A DNA stretch of 64,000 bases from an uncultured Victivallis sp. (GCF_944391105.1 NZ_CALXSK010000008.1:28255-92254), one strand, 5' to 3'. Positions 19,576 to 28,173 are shown, numbered from the stretch's first letter. A program made the numbers and translations. Notes: generated by a model from the sequence alone, not told the origin.

Positions 19576-20418
19576 TCACCTCCCGAGTTCGAGACCGTCG
19601 TATCCGACCGCGATGCCGTACGGTTTGAAGTACTCTTCGAGCTCCTCGTGGGTCACGCCGATATGGTGGCTGATGTGGGTGACCACCACGCGGGTTGAAG
19701 CGGTCACGGCTCCCAGTTCGGCGAGCTTGTCGCGAAAGGCGATTGCCGCCCTGGCGCCGAGATGCGTTCCGCGTTCCTCCGCGTAGGGCATGCGGATTCC
19801 CATGCTGATCTCGATCACGGCCACTTCAAGTGGACGCCATCGCAGCAGTTCCCAGGACTCCGGCGGCCACCAGCCCGTATCGTTTGCGATGAGAATGCGG
19901 CTTTCGTCCCTGTTTTTCAGCAGGTAATTCAGCGCGCATTCTCCCGGCGCGTGGGCGGCCCGCACGGGCAGAATCGTGAGCTCTGCGTCCTGAATCGGAA
20001 CGCCCGGAACCGGTTCGACCGGATCGAGTTGCAGCGAATGTGCCGATTCTCCCATCTGCCCCTCGCGTACACGCCGGTCGAGTTCCGAGAGGATTCTGGC
20101 GTTCGCATAGAAACCGATCCTGCGGCCGGGACGGCTGAATTCTCCGTTCCGCCAGAGCAGATCGACCGGATTGAAATGGTCGATGTGTGAATGCGTCATG
20201 AGGATTCGCCGGATCTTCGCCGGATCGATGCGGAACTCTTTCATCTGCCAGTTCGCATCCGGGCCGAAGTCGACGAGCGTGTGATCTTCGATCAGATAAG
20301 AGGTGCGACGCCGGATGTTCTTTCCGCCGAGCTCCATCGCCTTGCGGCAGTTCGGACACTCGCACCAGATTGCCGGAATCGACTCCGAGGCCGCGCTGCC
20401 GAGAAAACGCAATTTCAT
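19576..20418 (-). CDS. PhnP-like metallo-beta-lactamase-fold phosphodiesterase
   Basis: A 280-residue MBL-fold hydrolase. The metal-binding motif T-H-S-H-I-D-H lies near residue 76 and later His/Asp ligands are visible in A-A-H-A-P-G, N-D-T-G and T-H-I-S-H-H. The N-terminal C-E-C-P-N-C insert after the first strand (LRFLGSAASE) is characteristic of the PhnP group, whose founding member cleaves the cyclic phosphate of phosphoribosyl cyclic phosphate. No other phosphonate genes are nearby, so the physiological substrate here is open. It overlaps the preceding hydrolase gene by ATGA and is followed by the 141-residue gene 4 bases later. Confidence 0.8.
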   Translation of the reverse strand: MKLRFLGSAASESIPAIWCECPNCRKAMELGGKNIRRRTSYLIEDHTLVDFGPDANWQMKEFRIDPAKIRRILMTHSHIDHFNPVDLLWRNGEFSRPGRRIGFYANARILSELDRRVREGQMGESAHSLQLDPVEPVPGVPIQDAELTILPVRAAHAPGECALNYLLKNRDESRILIANDTGWWPPESWELLRWRPLEVAVIEISMGIRMPYAEERGTHLGARAAIAFRDKLAELGAVTASTRVVVTHISHHIGVTHEELEEYFKPYGIAVGYDGLELGR

Positions 20419-21494
20419 TTTTCACGCTCCTTCCGGTACTGTTCAAGCACCTTCACGCACTCCGGGCAGATGCAGTCGTGATGCCAGAACTGCACCCAGC
20501 TGACTCCGTTCTGTCGGGCGAGTTCAAGCTGCTCCGCGATGGGGAGGCATTTCAGGCGGCAACTGCCCATCTGGCCCTCCCATGCGCCGAAACCGGCCGC
20601 TTTCGCGCTCTTGAGATAAAGCCGCATGAGCGGATGATTCGGGTTGTCGCAGATTCCCTTCCAGCCGAGCCAGAGACCCATCGGTACGACAGTTGCGTTC
20701 TTTTCCTTTGCCTTTGTGATCGCGTACTCCAGAATCTGTGCGCTTTCCGAAAGGTCGCGCCGGTTGCCTTCGGCCGTTGAACCGAACCAGTCGGTATAGG
20801 CGATCCCAAGCGGAAAATCCGACAGGTGTTCGAGGTGGATGTCGATGACGCGACAGCAGAATTCCACATAGAGCTTCTTTGCTTCCGCATCGTAGTTCAA
20901 GGCGCCGAAGTCCTTCTTTGACAGAGGAATATAAAGTTCCAACCCGTTTCCGAACGGAAAGCCGGTCATGGGAACGTAGTTGATCCGGTTCCGGTTCGGG
21001 TCGGAGAGAAGCCGGTCGGCGAATTTTGCAACGGTTTCGTTCCAGATCTTCAGAAACGGCGTATTGAGTTCCCGTTTCCCGTTCCGCTCGATCCACGGCA
21101 GATATCCCCCCTGATTCCTGGCCGTATCGAAGATCACGCGCGGGATTCCCGCCTTTTCATACACCCATTCCGGAGTGTGAATCCCGGCCAGGATTCCGTA
21201 GGAGAGGTTCTTGTCGGAGTCGACTGCCTCCTTCAGCATCCGGTCGAGCCCGGGATAACGTACGGCGTTCTCTTCCGGCTGAACCATGCGCCAGGTGACA
21301 TAATTGGTCACCCCGTCGACCGGAGTTTCGAAAAGGTTGATCCGTTTCCCCTCCTTTGTGACCCAGTTGCAGGTGTTGGTCAGAGCGTAGACGCCCGGTT
21401 TCGGACGGCGGTCAAGTTCCGGCAGCTCATCGGCTGCCGTGAGGAACGTTGTGCACAGCATGGCGATTCCTGTTGCGATAGCGTATGGTTTCAT
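20415..21494 (-). CDS. Secreted TIM-barrel hydrolase, glycosidase-like
   Basis: A 359-residue exported protein; the signal peptide ends near FLTAAD. The body has features of a TIM-barrel glycosidase: Y-V-T-W-R-M-V-Q-P-E near residue 60, W-N-E near 140, Y-T-D-W-F-G near 230, and the strand W-V-Q-F-W-H-H-D near the end. W-N-E and Y-T-D-W could hold acidic catalytic residues, but I cannot assign a CAZy family. A C-x2-C pair (HDCICPEC) lies at the C-terminus. The ATG at 21494 follows AAGGA; a more upstream in-frame codon would spoil the signal peptide. It starts 27 bases after the pseudopilin gene and is coupled to the phosphodiesterase gene by a 4-base overlap. Confidence 0.65.
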   Translation of the reverse strand: MKPYAIATGIAMLCTTFLTAADELPELDRRPKPGVYALTNTCNWVTKEGKRINLFETPVDGVTNYVTWRMVQPEENAVRYPGLDRMLKEAVDSDKNLSYGILAGIHTPEWVYEKAGIPRVIFDTARNQGGYLPWIERNGKRELNTPFLKIWNETVAKFADRLLSDPNRNRINYVPMTGFPFGNGLELYIPLSKKDFGALNYDAEAKKLYVEFCCRVIDIHLEHLSDFPLGIAYTDWFGSTAEGNRRDLSESAQILEYAITKAKEKNATVVPMGLWLGWKGICDNPNHPLMRLYLKSAKAAGFGAWEGQMGSCRLKCLPIAEQLELARQNGVSWVQFWHHDCICPECVKVLEQYRKEREK

Positions 21495-21520
21495 GAAATG
21501 TTTTCCTTGAAATTCTTCTT

Positions 21521-22891
21521 TCAATTGGCGGACCAGTCAATGGTTTTGCTGCTGGCACTCATATCTTTTTCCGGCGACGCACTGCCGTCGATGAACACCA
21601 CATTGAATGTTCCCGAGTGGCGCGGCGCAAACCACGGCGTCGTTGCGTATGGACTGATGTAATGTCCTTTCATGTCGATGTCGAGAATCAGCGGCTTGCG
21701 TTTGCCGCGCCCCCAGACGTCGCGCCGAACCGGCCAGCCGACACCGTTCGCCGCACTGTATGTCCGGTAACTCATTCCGTAGGACCAGCTGATCGATGTG
21801 CCGATCGCGGATGGACACTGAAACAGTTTGAGATGACCGTAAAGCCCGGTCGTGTTCTGATCCTCATGCCTTCCGGCAACATAGCTGACGATGTCGGTTT
21901 TCCAGTTCTTTTCGGGAGAATTCGAGCTCCACGCCGCTGGCCAGTAGCCGTAATCTCCCGTATACATCACCGTCGCGGTGTAAAGTTGTTTCAGGTTGTT
22001 GATGCAGTTGATCCCCTTGGCGCGTTCCCGGGCCTGCTGCAGCGCCGGCAGCAGCATCGACGCCAGAATCGCGATGATCGCAATCACCACGAGGAGCTCG
22101 ATCAAGGTAAACGCCGCCTTTCCCGGCGCAGAGTCGTGGGCTTTGACCGTTGCATGGTCGTGGGAGGCAGGGGGCGTGTCCGCCTTCCGGAGCGTTGCAT
22201 GGTCGTGGGAGGCAGGGGGCGTGTCCGCCGCCCCCCGCACCCCCTGCGTCCGGCAAGGTGCCGGTGCCGGGTACGGAGCGGTTCCGGACGTGGCTGCGGT
22301 CGGCAGGCGCGAGGGGAAAGAGCCGCAAAAACGCGAACGGCTCTTCCCGCTTTTCTGCGGAAAGACCCATTCGCGTTTTTGCTCCACTTCGCCGCTTGCC
22401 GAGCGGAGACTTTGTTGCGGGGCAATGATGGACCGATGAGGAGTTTGAGGGTTGGTCGGTACGGGGAGAGACGCGCTCTTACGAGCCGCTTTCTCTCCCC
22501 CGAACCCCTCTCTTGTTCTGCCGGGCGCTGAACTTTGTTGCGGGGCGATGATGGACCGCTGGGAAGTTTGATGGTTGGTCGGTACGGGGAGAGGCGCGGT
22601 GTTTCCAATCGCTTTCTCTCCCCCGAACCCCTCTCTTGTTCTGCCGGGCGCTGAACTTTGTTGCGGAAGTTCAGACGATTCTGGCTGCGGAGCGGAAAGC
22701 CGATAACTCTTGGACATGGGGCAAGTTTTTATCGCTGGATATTCAATGAGCGAAGCCGCATTGATCACCGCTGTGCGGCGCTTCATCGGCAAGGCTGAGG
22801 GTTGGAGAGCGGAAAAATAGCGGTTTTCCGGGAGGAATGAAATGGCGCAGGATGTGGTTTTCGGCCGATCGACTGGATGATTTTTCAGCAT
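21521..22891 (-). CDS. Pseudopilin (prepilin-type, H-X9-DG) with a very long repetitive leader
   Basis: The C-terminal 205 residues are a normal pseudopilin: [18 protein letters not shown] at the cleavage/methylation site, a hydrophobic helix, a globular domain and the C-terminal [12 protein letters not shown] (H-X9-DG) motif. What is odd is the leader: about 250 residues before the cleavage site instead of the usual 5-40, Pro/Ser/Arg-rich and built of repeats ([19 protein letters not shown] twice, [12 protein letters not shown] twice). No ATG, GTG or TTG start is available close to the pilin domain, so translation must begin far upstream. ATG 22891 has GAGGA 11 bases before it; ATG codons near 22786 and 22717 are alternatives. 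It lies downstream of a GntR/LacI-type regulator and upstream of a secreted hydrolase. Confidence 0.7.
   Translation of the reverse strand: MLKNHPVDRPKTTSCAISFLPENRYFSALQPSALPMKRRTAVINAASLIEYPAIKTCPMSKSYRLSAPQPESSELPQQSSAPGRTREGFGGEKAIGNTAPLPVPTNHQTSQRSIIAPQQSSAPGRTREGFGGEKAARKSASLPVPTNPQTPHRSIIAPQQSLRSASGEVEQKREWVFPQKSGKSRSRFCGSFPSRLPTAATSGTAPYPAPAPCRTQGVRGAADTPPASHDHATLRKADTPPASHDHATVKAHDSAPGKAAFTLIELLVVIAIIAILASMLLPALQQARERAKGINCINNLKQLYTATVMYTGDYGYWPAAWSSNSPEKNWKTDIVSYVAGRHEDQNTTGLYGHLKLFQCPSAIGTSISWSYGMSYRTYSAANGVGWPVRRDVWGRGKRKPLILDIDMKGHYISPYATTPWFAPRHSGTFNVVFIDGSASPEKDMSASSKTIDWSAN
22150..22230. repeat. 45-base direct repeat in the pseudopilin leader
   Basis: The unit starting GTTGCATGGTCGTGGGAGGC recurs at 22150 and 22195. 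The second copy matches for 36 bases. The 45-base period keeps the reading frame and encodes [12 protein letters not shown] twice. Confidence 0.85.
22325..22382. repeat. Inverted repeat inside the pseudopilin leader
   Basis: GCAAAAACGCGAA at 22325-22337 and its exact complement TTCGCGTTTTTGC at 22370-22382, separated by 32 bases, in the middle of the leader-coding region between the two direct-repeat blocks. It could form a hairpin in DNA or in mRNA. Confidence 0.75.
22410..22655. repeat. Two tandem copies of a 123-base unit
   Basis: The unit begins CTTTGTTGCGG and recurs at 22410, 22533 and, as a partial third copy, at 22656. Both full units are 123 bases (41 codons), so the frame is kept. 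The two halves of each unit differ in conservation: the block CTTTCTCTCCCCCGAACCCC to GGCGCTGAA is identical between copies, while a short central block varies. Confidence 0.9.
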
Positions 22892-23031
22892 TTTTTCACA
22901 ATTCCTCTTCCATGGGGTTGATTGCGAGGCCGAATCGTGATATTTTGTACCGGTTCGGCGTTTCGTTGCACACGGGATTTCCGGATCAGAGGTCGTCGGA
23001 GTGTTGCAGCACTCCGCGGCCTGTTTGCTTT

Positions 23032-24165
23032 TCAGGGGGCGACACCTCCCGTCCCCGCGGATTCCCGCGGAATGAAGCGTCCCGGATGTTCCAGGTGTCG
23101 AAAGGTGACGGAACCCGGGGCATCAAGCTGATCACGCAATATGGTGTACAGCAACTTCGAGAGTTCCGGGAACGAGGCTTCGATCGAGGCCAGCGGCGGA
23201 TCGCATTCCGTGCATTCGGGTTCGTCGTTGAGCCCGATGACCGCGACCTCCCCGGGAACCTTCACTCCGGCCCGGCGCAACGCTTTGAGTACGCCGAACG
23301 CGCGTTGATCGGTCCCGCAGATCACCGCATCGAACCGAAGTTTCTCTTCCAGCATGCGGCGGATCGCCCATTCTCCATCTGTGGCGCCCGGGGGACAGAA
23401 TCGGTAAAGTTCCGAAATATAGGGCAGCCCCGCTTTCGCCAGAGAGTGACGGAATCTGTGGTAACGGTCGATGGCGTAGCCGTAGTGCGGAATTTCCGGC
23501 AGCTCCGGAGACCACAAATCGAGCAGCGCGATCCGCTTCCGGCCTCCGGCGGCGAGAAAGGAGATCGCGTCATCGAATGCCGGCCCCATGTCGAATCCTG
23601 CGGTGTGACAGAAATCCGTCGCCTCGAAATAGCGCCCGACACACACTTTCCCGGCGGCGTTCAGCCGTTCGATGACCGGTTTGAGTTCCGGTACGAGCGA
23701 GGGGAACAGAAACGCCGGAACGTCACTGCGGTTCAACAACCGTTCTCCCTCTTCCGGCGTATACCGGTCGTGATCGAAAAAGACCAGGTTTAAAATAAAA
23801 TTGTCCTTCCGGGCCGCCTCTGCAAAATATTCGAGAGTATACTGGTGATTGAACCAGTTCGGCGTCTCCTTCGCATTCAGCAGATGCAGGGATGGCATCA
23901 CCGCCGTGATCATTCGAACCGGACGGGCGGTGTCTCCGGCAGATGGTTCCGCGCGGAACGTTCCGATGCCGTTTCTGCGGTAGATGAGTCCGCGCGACAT
24001 TAAATTGAAATAGACCTTGTGCATCGTCGTTCGCGATGTCTCCAGCTCATCAGCCATCTGCTGTTCCGACGGGATCCGGTCCCCGGGACGGTAGCGCGGC
24101 AGCACCTCGCGCAGCAGGTGCCGTTCCAACCGTTCCGACTTCGAGTTGTTTTCCATAAGTTTCAT
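23032..24165 (-). CDS. GntR-type regulator with LacI-like sensor domain
   Basis: A 377-residue transcription factor. The N-terminal winged helix of the GntR class ([31 protein letters not shown]) is followed from about residue 80 by a periplasmic-binding-protein-like sensor as in LacI/GalR and AraR ([34 protein letters not shown]). Such hybrids usually sense a sugar. It lies upstream of, and on the same strand as, the pseudopilin-hydrolase-phosphodiesterase genes, which are its most likely targets. A near-consensus promoter and a dyad operator candidate lie immediately upstream, consistent with autoregulation. ATG 24165 is used; a second ATG three codons downstream is possible. Confidence 0.85.
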   Translation of the reverse strand: MKLMENNSKSERLERHLLREVLPRYRPGDRIPSEQQMADELETSRTTMHKVYFNLMSRGLIYRRNGIGTFRAEPSAGDTARPVRMITAVMPSLHLLNAKETPNWFNHQYTLEYFAEAARKDNFILNLVFFDHDRYTPEEGERLLNRSDVPAFLFPSLVPELKPVIERLNAAGKVCVGRYFEATDFCHTAGFDMGPAFDDAISFLAAGGRKRIALLDLWSPELPEIPHYGYAIDRYHRFRHSLAKAGLPYISELYRFCPPGATDGEWAIRRMLEEKLRFDAVICGTDQRAFGVLKALRRAGVKVPGEVAVIGLNDEPECTECDPPLASIEASFPELSKLLYTILRDQLDAPGSVTFRHLEHPGRFIPRESAGTGGVAP

Positions 24166-24179
24166 CTCGTTTTCTAATC

Positions 24180-24194
24180 AGCTGCTAAGCAGCT
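24180..24194. promoter_or_regulatory. Candidate operator of the GntR/LacI regulator
   Basis: The dyad AGCTGC-TAA-GCAGCT lies between the promoter and the start codon of the regulator, about 11-25 bases into the predicted transcript, flanked by further GCTTAGC repeats. Position and symmetry suit an autorepression site. Confidence 0.5.
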
Positions 24195-24211
24195 AAGCGG
24201 CCTTCTCTTTC

Positions 24212-24239
24212 ATTATACAAAAAAAGTCGCGCTTGTCAA
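24212..24239 (-). promoter_or_regulatory. Consensus sigma-70-type promoter for the GntR/LacI regulator
   Basis: On the minus strand TTGACA (24234-24239) and TATAAT (24212-24217) are separated by 16 bases. Both hexamers match consensus exactly. Transcription would start near 24205, leaving a leader of about 40 bases. Confidence 0.75.
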
Positions 24240-24378
24240 GTGGTTTTTTGAAAAAAATGATGATTTTCAAAGAAATGCGACTGGCGGTTTCATGCCTGTG
24301 ACTCTGTCTCCGGAGAAACGGGGAAGGGGCGGAGAATGCGATTCGGTCGACGTCAAGGAGAAATTTTATAAGAAATTG

Positions 24379-24392
24379 TTAGGTTAAGCTAA
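24379..24392. promoter_or_regulatory. Candidate iron box upstream of the DtxR-type gene
   Basis: TTAG-GTTAAG-CTAA within TTAGGTTAAGCTAATAA. The half-site TTAGGTTA matches the core of the known DtxR/IdeR box. The same TTAG-N6-CTAA layout recurs 42 bases before feoB. It lies about 60 bases before the regulator gene, next to a TATATTA element at 24424-24430. Confidence 0.55.
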
Positions 24393-24453
24393 TAAACGGT
24401 TTGAAATGAACCGCGCGAAATGATATATTAGAGCCGCGAAAGGAATATGCGTT

Positions 24454-24454
24454 A
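24454..24454 (+). other. Start codon context of the DtxR-type gene
   Basis: The ATG at 24454 follows GAAAGGAATATGCGTT. The AAAGGA lies 11 bases upstream; an out-of-frame ATG at 24447 sits closer to that site but opens only a short frame, so 24454 is preferred because it gives the complete DNA-binding domain. Confidence 0.6.
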
Positions 24455-25149
24455 TGAGCAACAATGTGATTTCCAGCAGCCTGGAAGATTATCTCGAGGC
24501 GATCGCCGAGATTATCGAAACCAAAGGCCACGCCCATACCAAAGATATCGCCGAACGGCTTCAGGTGAAAATGCCGTCGGTGACGAATGCGTTGCAGGCG
24601 CTCTCGGTTCGGGGGCTTATCAACTATCAGTCGCACAGTCCGGTGGTTCTGACTAGTCGCGGTGCGGAAATGGCGGCGGTGATTCGCCATCGCCATTCCG
24701 TGCTGAAGAGCTTCTTCTCCGGTCTTTTGAAACTTGAGGAGAAGGAGGCCGACGAAACCGCCTGTAAAATTGAACACGTCATCGGGGAAACGGTTCTCTC
24801 CCGCCTGGTCGTTCTCATCGAGGCGATTGCCGGGCGCGAAGACTGTGCATCGCTGCGCGATTTCCTTGAGACGACCATGCCCAGGGTCAAAACCGAAGTC
24901 GCCGAGGGAGAACTTGCGAACGTCATCCCGCTCAACGAACTTCCGATCGGACAATCCGCCGTGGTCGTTCAAGTGGATGAAAATCTGCGCGGCGTGAAGA
25001 AATTCGCCGATCTCGGCCTCGTCCCCGGCACGCTTCTGCAGGTCGAGGGGCATGCGCCGTTCGGGGATCTGCTCCGGATCAAGGTCATGGGAAGCAGTCT
25101 CTCGCTGCGTTCGCGTGATGCGGCCTTCATCTGCGTCAAGCTGACCTGA
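24454..25149 (+). CDS. DtxR/MntR-family metal-dependent regulator with FeoA domain
   Basis: A 231-residue metalloregulator. Residues 1-70 form the winged helix (LEDYLEAIAEIIETKGHAHT, then A-E-R-L-Q-V-K-M-P-S-V-T-N-A-L), 75-140 the metal-binding dimerisation domain (R-H-R-H-S-V-L, E-A-D-E-T-A-C-K-I-E-H-V-I, typical Cys/Glu/His ligands), and about 155-230 a FeoA/SH3-like domain (PLNELPIGQSAVVVQ, ADLGLVPGTLLQV). It is immediately upstream of feoB, 80 bases away, and no separate FeoA gene is present. By family knowledge it represses iron or manganese uptake when the metal is plentiful. A TTAG-N6-CTAA motif precedes both genes. Confidence 0.88.
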   Translation: MSNNVISSSLEDYLEAIAEIIETKGHAHTKDIAERLQVKMPSVTNALQALSVRGLINYQSHSPVVLTSRGAEMAAVIRHRHSVLKSFFSGLLKLEEKEADETACKIEHVIGETVLSRLVVLIEAIAGREDCASLRDFLETTMPRVKTEVAEGELANVIPLNELPIGQSAVVVQVDENLRGVKKFADLGLVPGTLLQVEGHAPFGDLLRIKVMGSSLSLRSRDAAFICVKLT

Positions 25150-25174
25150 GGGGGGCTTTTTTCTGAAAAAGTGT

Positions 25175-25188
25175 TTAGCGGATTCTAA
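25175..25188. promoter_or_regulatory. Candidate iron box upstream of feoB
   Basis: TTAG-CGGATT-CTAA, the same spaced half-sites as upstream of the regulator gene, 42 bases before the feoB start. This suggests that feoB has its own regulated promoter in addition to any read-through. Confidence 0.5.
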
Positions 25189-25229
25189 TTTTTGAAGCTA
25201 TCGTCTTAATTGCAAGGATATTGGTTCCT

Positions 25230-27431
25230 ATGGAAAGCAAAGTTTTCAGGATCGCCCTGGCCGGTAATCCGAACTGCGGAAAAACCACGATATTCAATCG
25301 GCTGACCGGCACGCGGCAGCATGTCGGCAACTATCCGGGCGTCACGGTCGAACGCAAGACGGGGGTCTGCCGGATCGGGGACTTCCGGGCCGAAATCATC
25401 GATCTGCCCGGTATTTACAGTTTGTCCTCCTCTTCTCCGGAGGAGAAAGTCGCCTTTCAGGAGCTGCTCAATGACGACATCGACCTGATCCTCAACGTCA
25501 TCGACGCGGGCAACGCGCAGCGCAACATGTATCTCACGACGCAGTTGACGGAGCTGGATATTCCCATGCTGCTCGCGTTCAACATGATCGACGATGCGGA
25601 GAAACAGGGGCTCGTCTTTGACTTCGGTAAACTCGAACAGTTTTTCGGCGCTCCGATCGTGAAGACGATCGGCTCATCCGGCGTCGGTCTTGAAGAGCTC
25701 AAGAGTGCGATCTGCGCAATCCGGGACAATCCGTCTCCACAGCGTCCGGTCAAGCCGAAGTACGGACCGAAGACCGATGAGGCGATCCGCGCTCTCACAG
25801 CCGGAATCGCGGCGCTGAACCTTCCCGAAACACGTCGGATTCCCGCCCGTTATTTCGCGATCAAGGTGCTTGAGGACGACCCTGCGATCTGTTCCAGACC
25901 GGGGTTTGAACCGTTTTGCCGGGAGGCCGGGGAGTGGAGGCGTCAGATCGCGGCCCGCAACGGCATCAACAGCCGGACGCTGATGGCGGACGTTCGCTAC
26001 GGCGTGATTGCCGGCGCCTGCCGTGAAGCGATCACGATCAGCAGCGACCGTCGCCGCCAGTTGTCGGATGTGATCGACAAATATGTGACGAACCGATTTC
26101 TCGGGGTGCCGATCTTTCTGCTGATGATGTACCTCGTGTTCGAATTCACCTTCACGCTCGGGCAGTTCCCGATGGATTACCTGGAGATGTTCTTCGGGTG
26201 GCTTGGTGAGTCCGTGACGGCGATCTGGCCGGCGGGACACGGGGAGTTTCTGCGGCGACTGATCGTGGAGGGAATCATCGGCGGTGTCGGCGGAGTGCTT
26301 GTTTTTCTGCCGAACATTCTCTTTCTCTTTCTCGCCATCGCAATTCTGGAAGGAACCGGGTACATGGCCCGGGCCGCGTTCGTCATGGATGGATTCATGC
26401 ACATGTTCGGACTGCACGGCAAGAGCTTCATCCCGATGCTGATCGGTTTCGGCTGCTCGGTTCCGGCCGTGATGGCGACCCGGACGATCGACAATGAAAG
26501 CGACCGCCGGACCACGATCATGGTCGTGCCGTTTATCAGCTGCGGCGCACGGCTGCCGATTTATTCGATGTTGATCCCGGCGTTTTTCGCTCTCAAATAC
26601 CAGGCGCTGGTCATGTGGATTCTCTACTTGATCGGACTGGTTGTTGCGCTCGGTTGTGCGCTGGCGTTGAAATCCACGCTCTTCAAGGGGGAGGGGGAGG
26701 TGTTCGTCATGGAACTGCCTCCGTATCGGCTGCCGACGCTGCGCAGCATCCTCATTCTGATGTGGGAGAAAACCTCGCTCTATCTGCAGAAAGCCGGAAC
26801 GCTGATTCTTCTGGCGTCGATCATCCTCTTTGTCATCAACACCTTCCCGGAGAAGAGCGACTATTCGAAAGATTATGATGCCGCTATTGAACAAGTGCAG
26901 AATTCCTCCTTGGCCGAGGCGGAGAAGACAATGGCTGTATCTACCCTTGAAGCGGAACGGAAAGGCGAAGCGCTCGAATATTCGATCGCCGGACGGATCG
27001 GCAAGGGACTGGAAACGGTCATGAAGCCGATCGGGTTCGACTGGCGCGTGAGTTCCGCGCTGATCGGTGCGTTCGCGGCCAAGGAGCTTTTTGTCGCCCA
27101 GCTTGGAATTCTTTATTCCGTCGGGGACTCCGAAGCGGCGGAGGGGACGCTGCAGCGTGCGCTCCGGAACAGTTACACTCCGCTTCAGGGATTCTGCATC
27201 ATGCTCTTTTGTCTGCTGACGGTTCCCTGTGTCGCGACGATGGCGGTGGTGCGGCGCGAGTCGAATTCATGGAAGTTCATGTTCGGGCAGATTCTGCTTT
27301 TCACCGTGATCGCTTATACGATTACCCTCATCGTCTTCCAGACCGGTTCGCTTCTGAACATCGGAACTTCGATTTCCGCGCCGGAGGAGACTGCGGTTGT
27401 CGAATCCGCCGGAATCGGGGCGGCACGATGA
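25230..27431 (+). CDS. feoB: Ferrous iron transporter FeoB
   Basis: A 733-residue inner-membrane Fe(II) importer. The cytoplasmic G domain starts at the N-terminus with G-N-P-N-C-G-K-T-T (residues 11-19), switch region GVTVERKTG and D-L-P-G-I-Y-S-L. After a helical guanine-dissociation-inhibitor region, the membrane part begins near residue 290 and contains both Gate motifs (G-C-S-V-P-A-V-M-A-T-R and C-G-A-R-L-P-I-Y) and about eight helices. ATG 25230 is preferred over TTG 25221 because AAGGA at 25214-25218 is 11 bases from the ATG but only 2 from the TTG. There is no Cys-rich FeoC-like tail or gene. It overlaps the following HD gene by ATGA. Confidence 0.95.
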   Translation: MESKVFRIALAGNPNCGKTTIFNRLTGTRQHVGNYPGVTVERKTGVCRIGDFRAEIIDLPGIYSLSSSSPEEKVAFQELLNDDIDLILNVIDAGNAQRNMYLTTQLTELDIPMLLAFNMIDDAEKQGLVFDFGKLEQFFGAPIVKTIGSSGVGLEELKSAICAIRDNPSPQRPVKPKYGPKTDEAIRALTAGIAALNLPETRRIPARYFAIKVLEDDPAICSRPGFEPFCREAGEWRRQIAARNGINSRTLMADVRYGVIAGACREAITISSDRRRQLSDVIDKYVTNRFLGVPIFLLMMYLVFEFTFTLGQFPMDYLEMFFGWLGESVTAIWPAGHGEFLRRLIVEGIIGGVGGVLVFLPNILFLFLAIAILEGTGYMARAAFVMDGFMHMFGLHGKSFIPMLIGFGCSVPAVMATRTIDNESDRRTTIMVVPFISCGARLPIYSMLIPAFFALKYQALVMWILYLIGLVVALGCALALKSTLFKGEGEVFVMELPPYRLPTLRSILILMWEKTSLYLQKAGTLILLASIILFVINTFPEKSDYSKDYDAAIEQVQNSSLAEAEKTMAVSTLEAERKGEALEYSIAGRIGKGLETVMKPIGFDWRVSSALIGAFAAKELFVAQLGILYSVGDSEAAEGTLQRALRNSYTPLQGFCIMLFCLLTVPCVATMAVVRRESNSWKFMFGQILLFTVIAYTITLIVFQTGSLLNIGTSISAPEETAVVESAGIGAAR

Positions 27432-28135
27432 CCGACAGCGAATTCGAGGCGAAGTTCCGGGCGATTGCCGCGACGGTGCGGCAGAAGCTCGAACACTCGA
27501 GCGGCTGCCATGATTTCGACCATACGCAGCGTGTTCTGGCGAACGCAATGCGTCTGGCGGACGAATTACCGCCGGCCGACCGCCGGGTTGTCCGCATGGC
27601 GGCGCTGCTGCATGACATCGCCCGGCCGGAGGAGATGGCCGACGAAGGGCGGACCTGCCATGCCGAGCTCGGTGCCGAACTGGTTGTCCCGCTGCTGCGT
27701 GAAGCCGGGTTCGGGGAGGCTTTCACTGCGCATGTGTCGGCGGCGGTTCTGACCCATCGTTACCGATCGGGACGGATTCCGGCCTCTCTTGAGGCGGAGA
27801 TCGTCTATGATGCGGACAAACTTGATTCCCTTGGCGCGGTCGGTATCGGCCGGGCGTTTTTGTTTGCGGGACGTGTTCATGCGCGACTGCACAATACGGA
27901 GAAGGAGGCGGTTCTCTCTCCCGCATACAGCCGTGAGGATACGGCCTACCGCGAGTATCTTGTGAAGTTGCGACATCTGCCGGGCGGGATGCTGACGGAG
28001 CCGGGCAGACGGATCGCCCGGGGACGTGCCCGGTTTATGCGGACCTTTTTTCGGCGATTGAATGAAGAAACCGGACTGAATCTCGACTCGGAGCATCACG
28101 TTCCCGCGGCAGACAGTGACGGTGCAATCCATTGA
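27428..28135 (+). CDS. HD-domain phosphohydrolase
   Basis: A 235-residue protein with the complete HD metal-site pattern: H in G-C-H-D-F-D-H (residues 24-30), H-D in A-A-L-L-H-D-I-A-R-P (about 60), an H in V-L-T-H-R-Y and a D in V-Y-D-A-D-K-L-D-S-L-G (about 128). The arrangement matches small uncharacterised HD hydrolases (COG1418-like) that cleave nucleotides or phosphate esters. The start overlaps the stop of feoB (ATGA), so production is tied to iron import, but the substrate is unknown. Confidence 0.8.
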   Translation: MTDSEFEAKFRAIAATVRQKLEHSSGCHDFDHTQRVLANAMRLADELPPADRRVVRMAALLHDIARPEEMADEGRTCHAELGAELVVPLLREAGFGEAFTAHVSAAVLTHRYRSGRIPASLEAEIVYDADKLDSLGAVGIGRAFLFAGRVHARLHNTEKEAVLSPAYSREDTAYREYLVKLRHLPGGMLTEPGRRIARGRARFMRTFFRRLNEETGLNLDSEHHVPAADSDGAIH

Positions 28136-28173
28136 TTTTCCATTGAAACCCGTGCGGAAACGGAAGGAGGAAT

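Noticed and set aside
21617..22531. 304-codon plus-strand open frame over the pseudopilin
   Set aside because: It lies antisense to the FTLIELL pilin domain and the leader repeats, has no ribosome site and no recognisable protein.
22150..22655. The repeat cluster as a CRISPR array
   Set aside because: The units are contiguous tandem duplications with only two copies each and no spacers; no cas gene is nearby.
25221..25230. TTG 25221 as the feoB start
   Set aside because: It leaves only two bases to the AAGGA site, whereas ATG 25230 has usable spacing and starts directly before the G domain.
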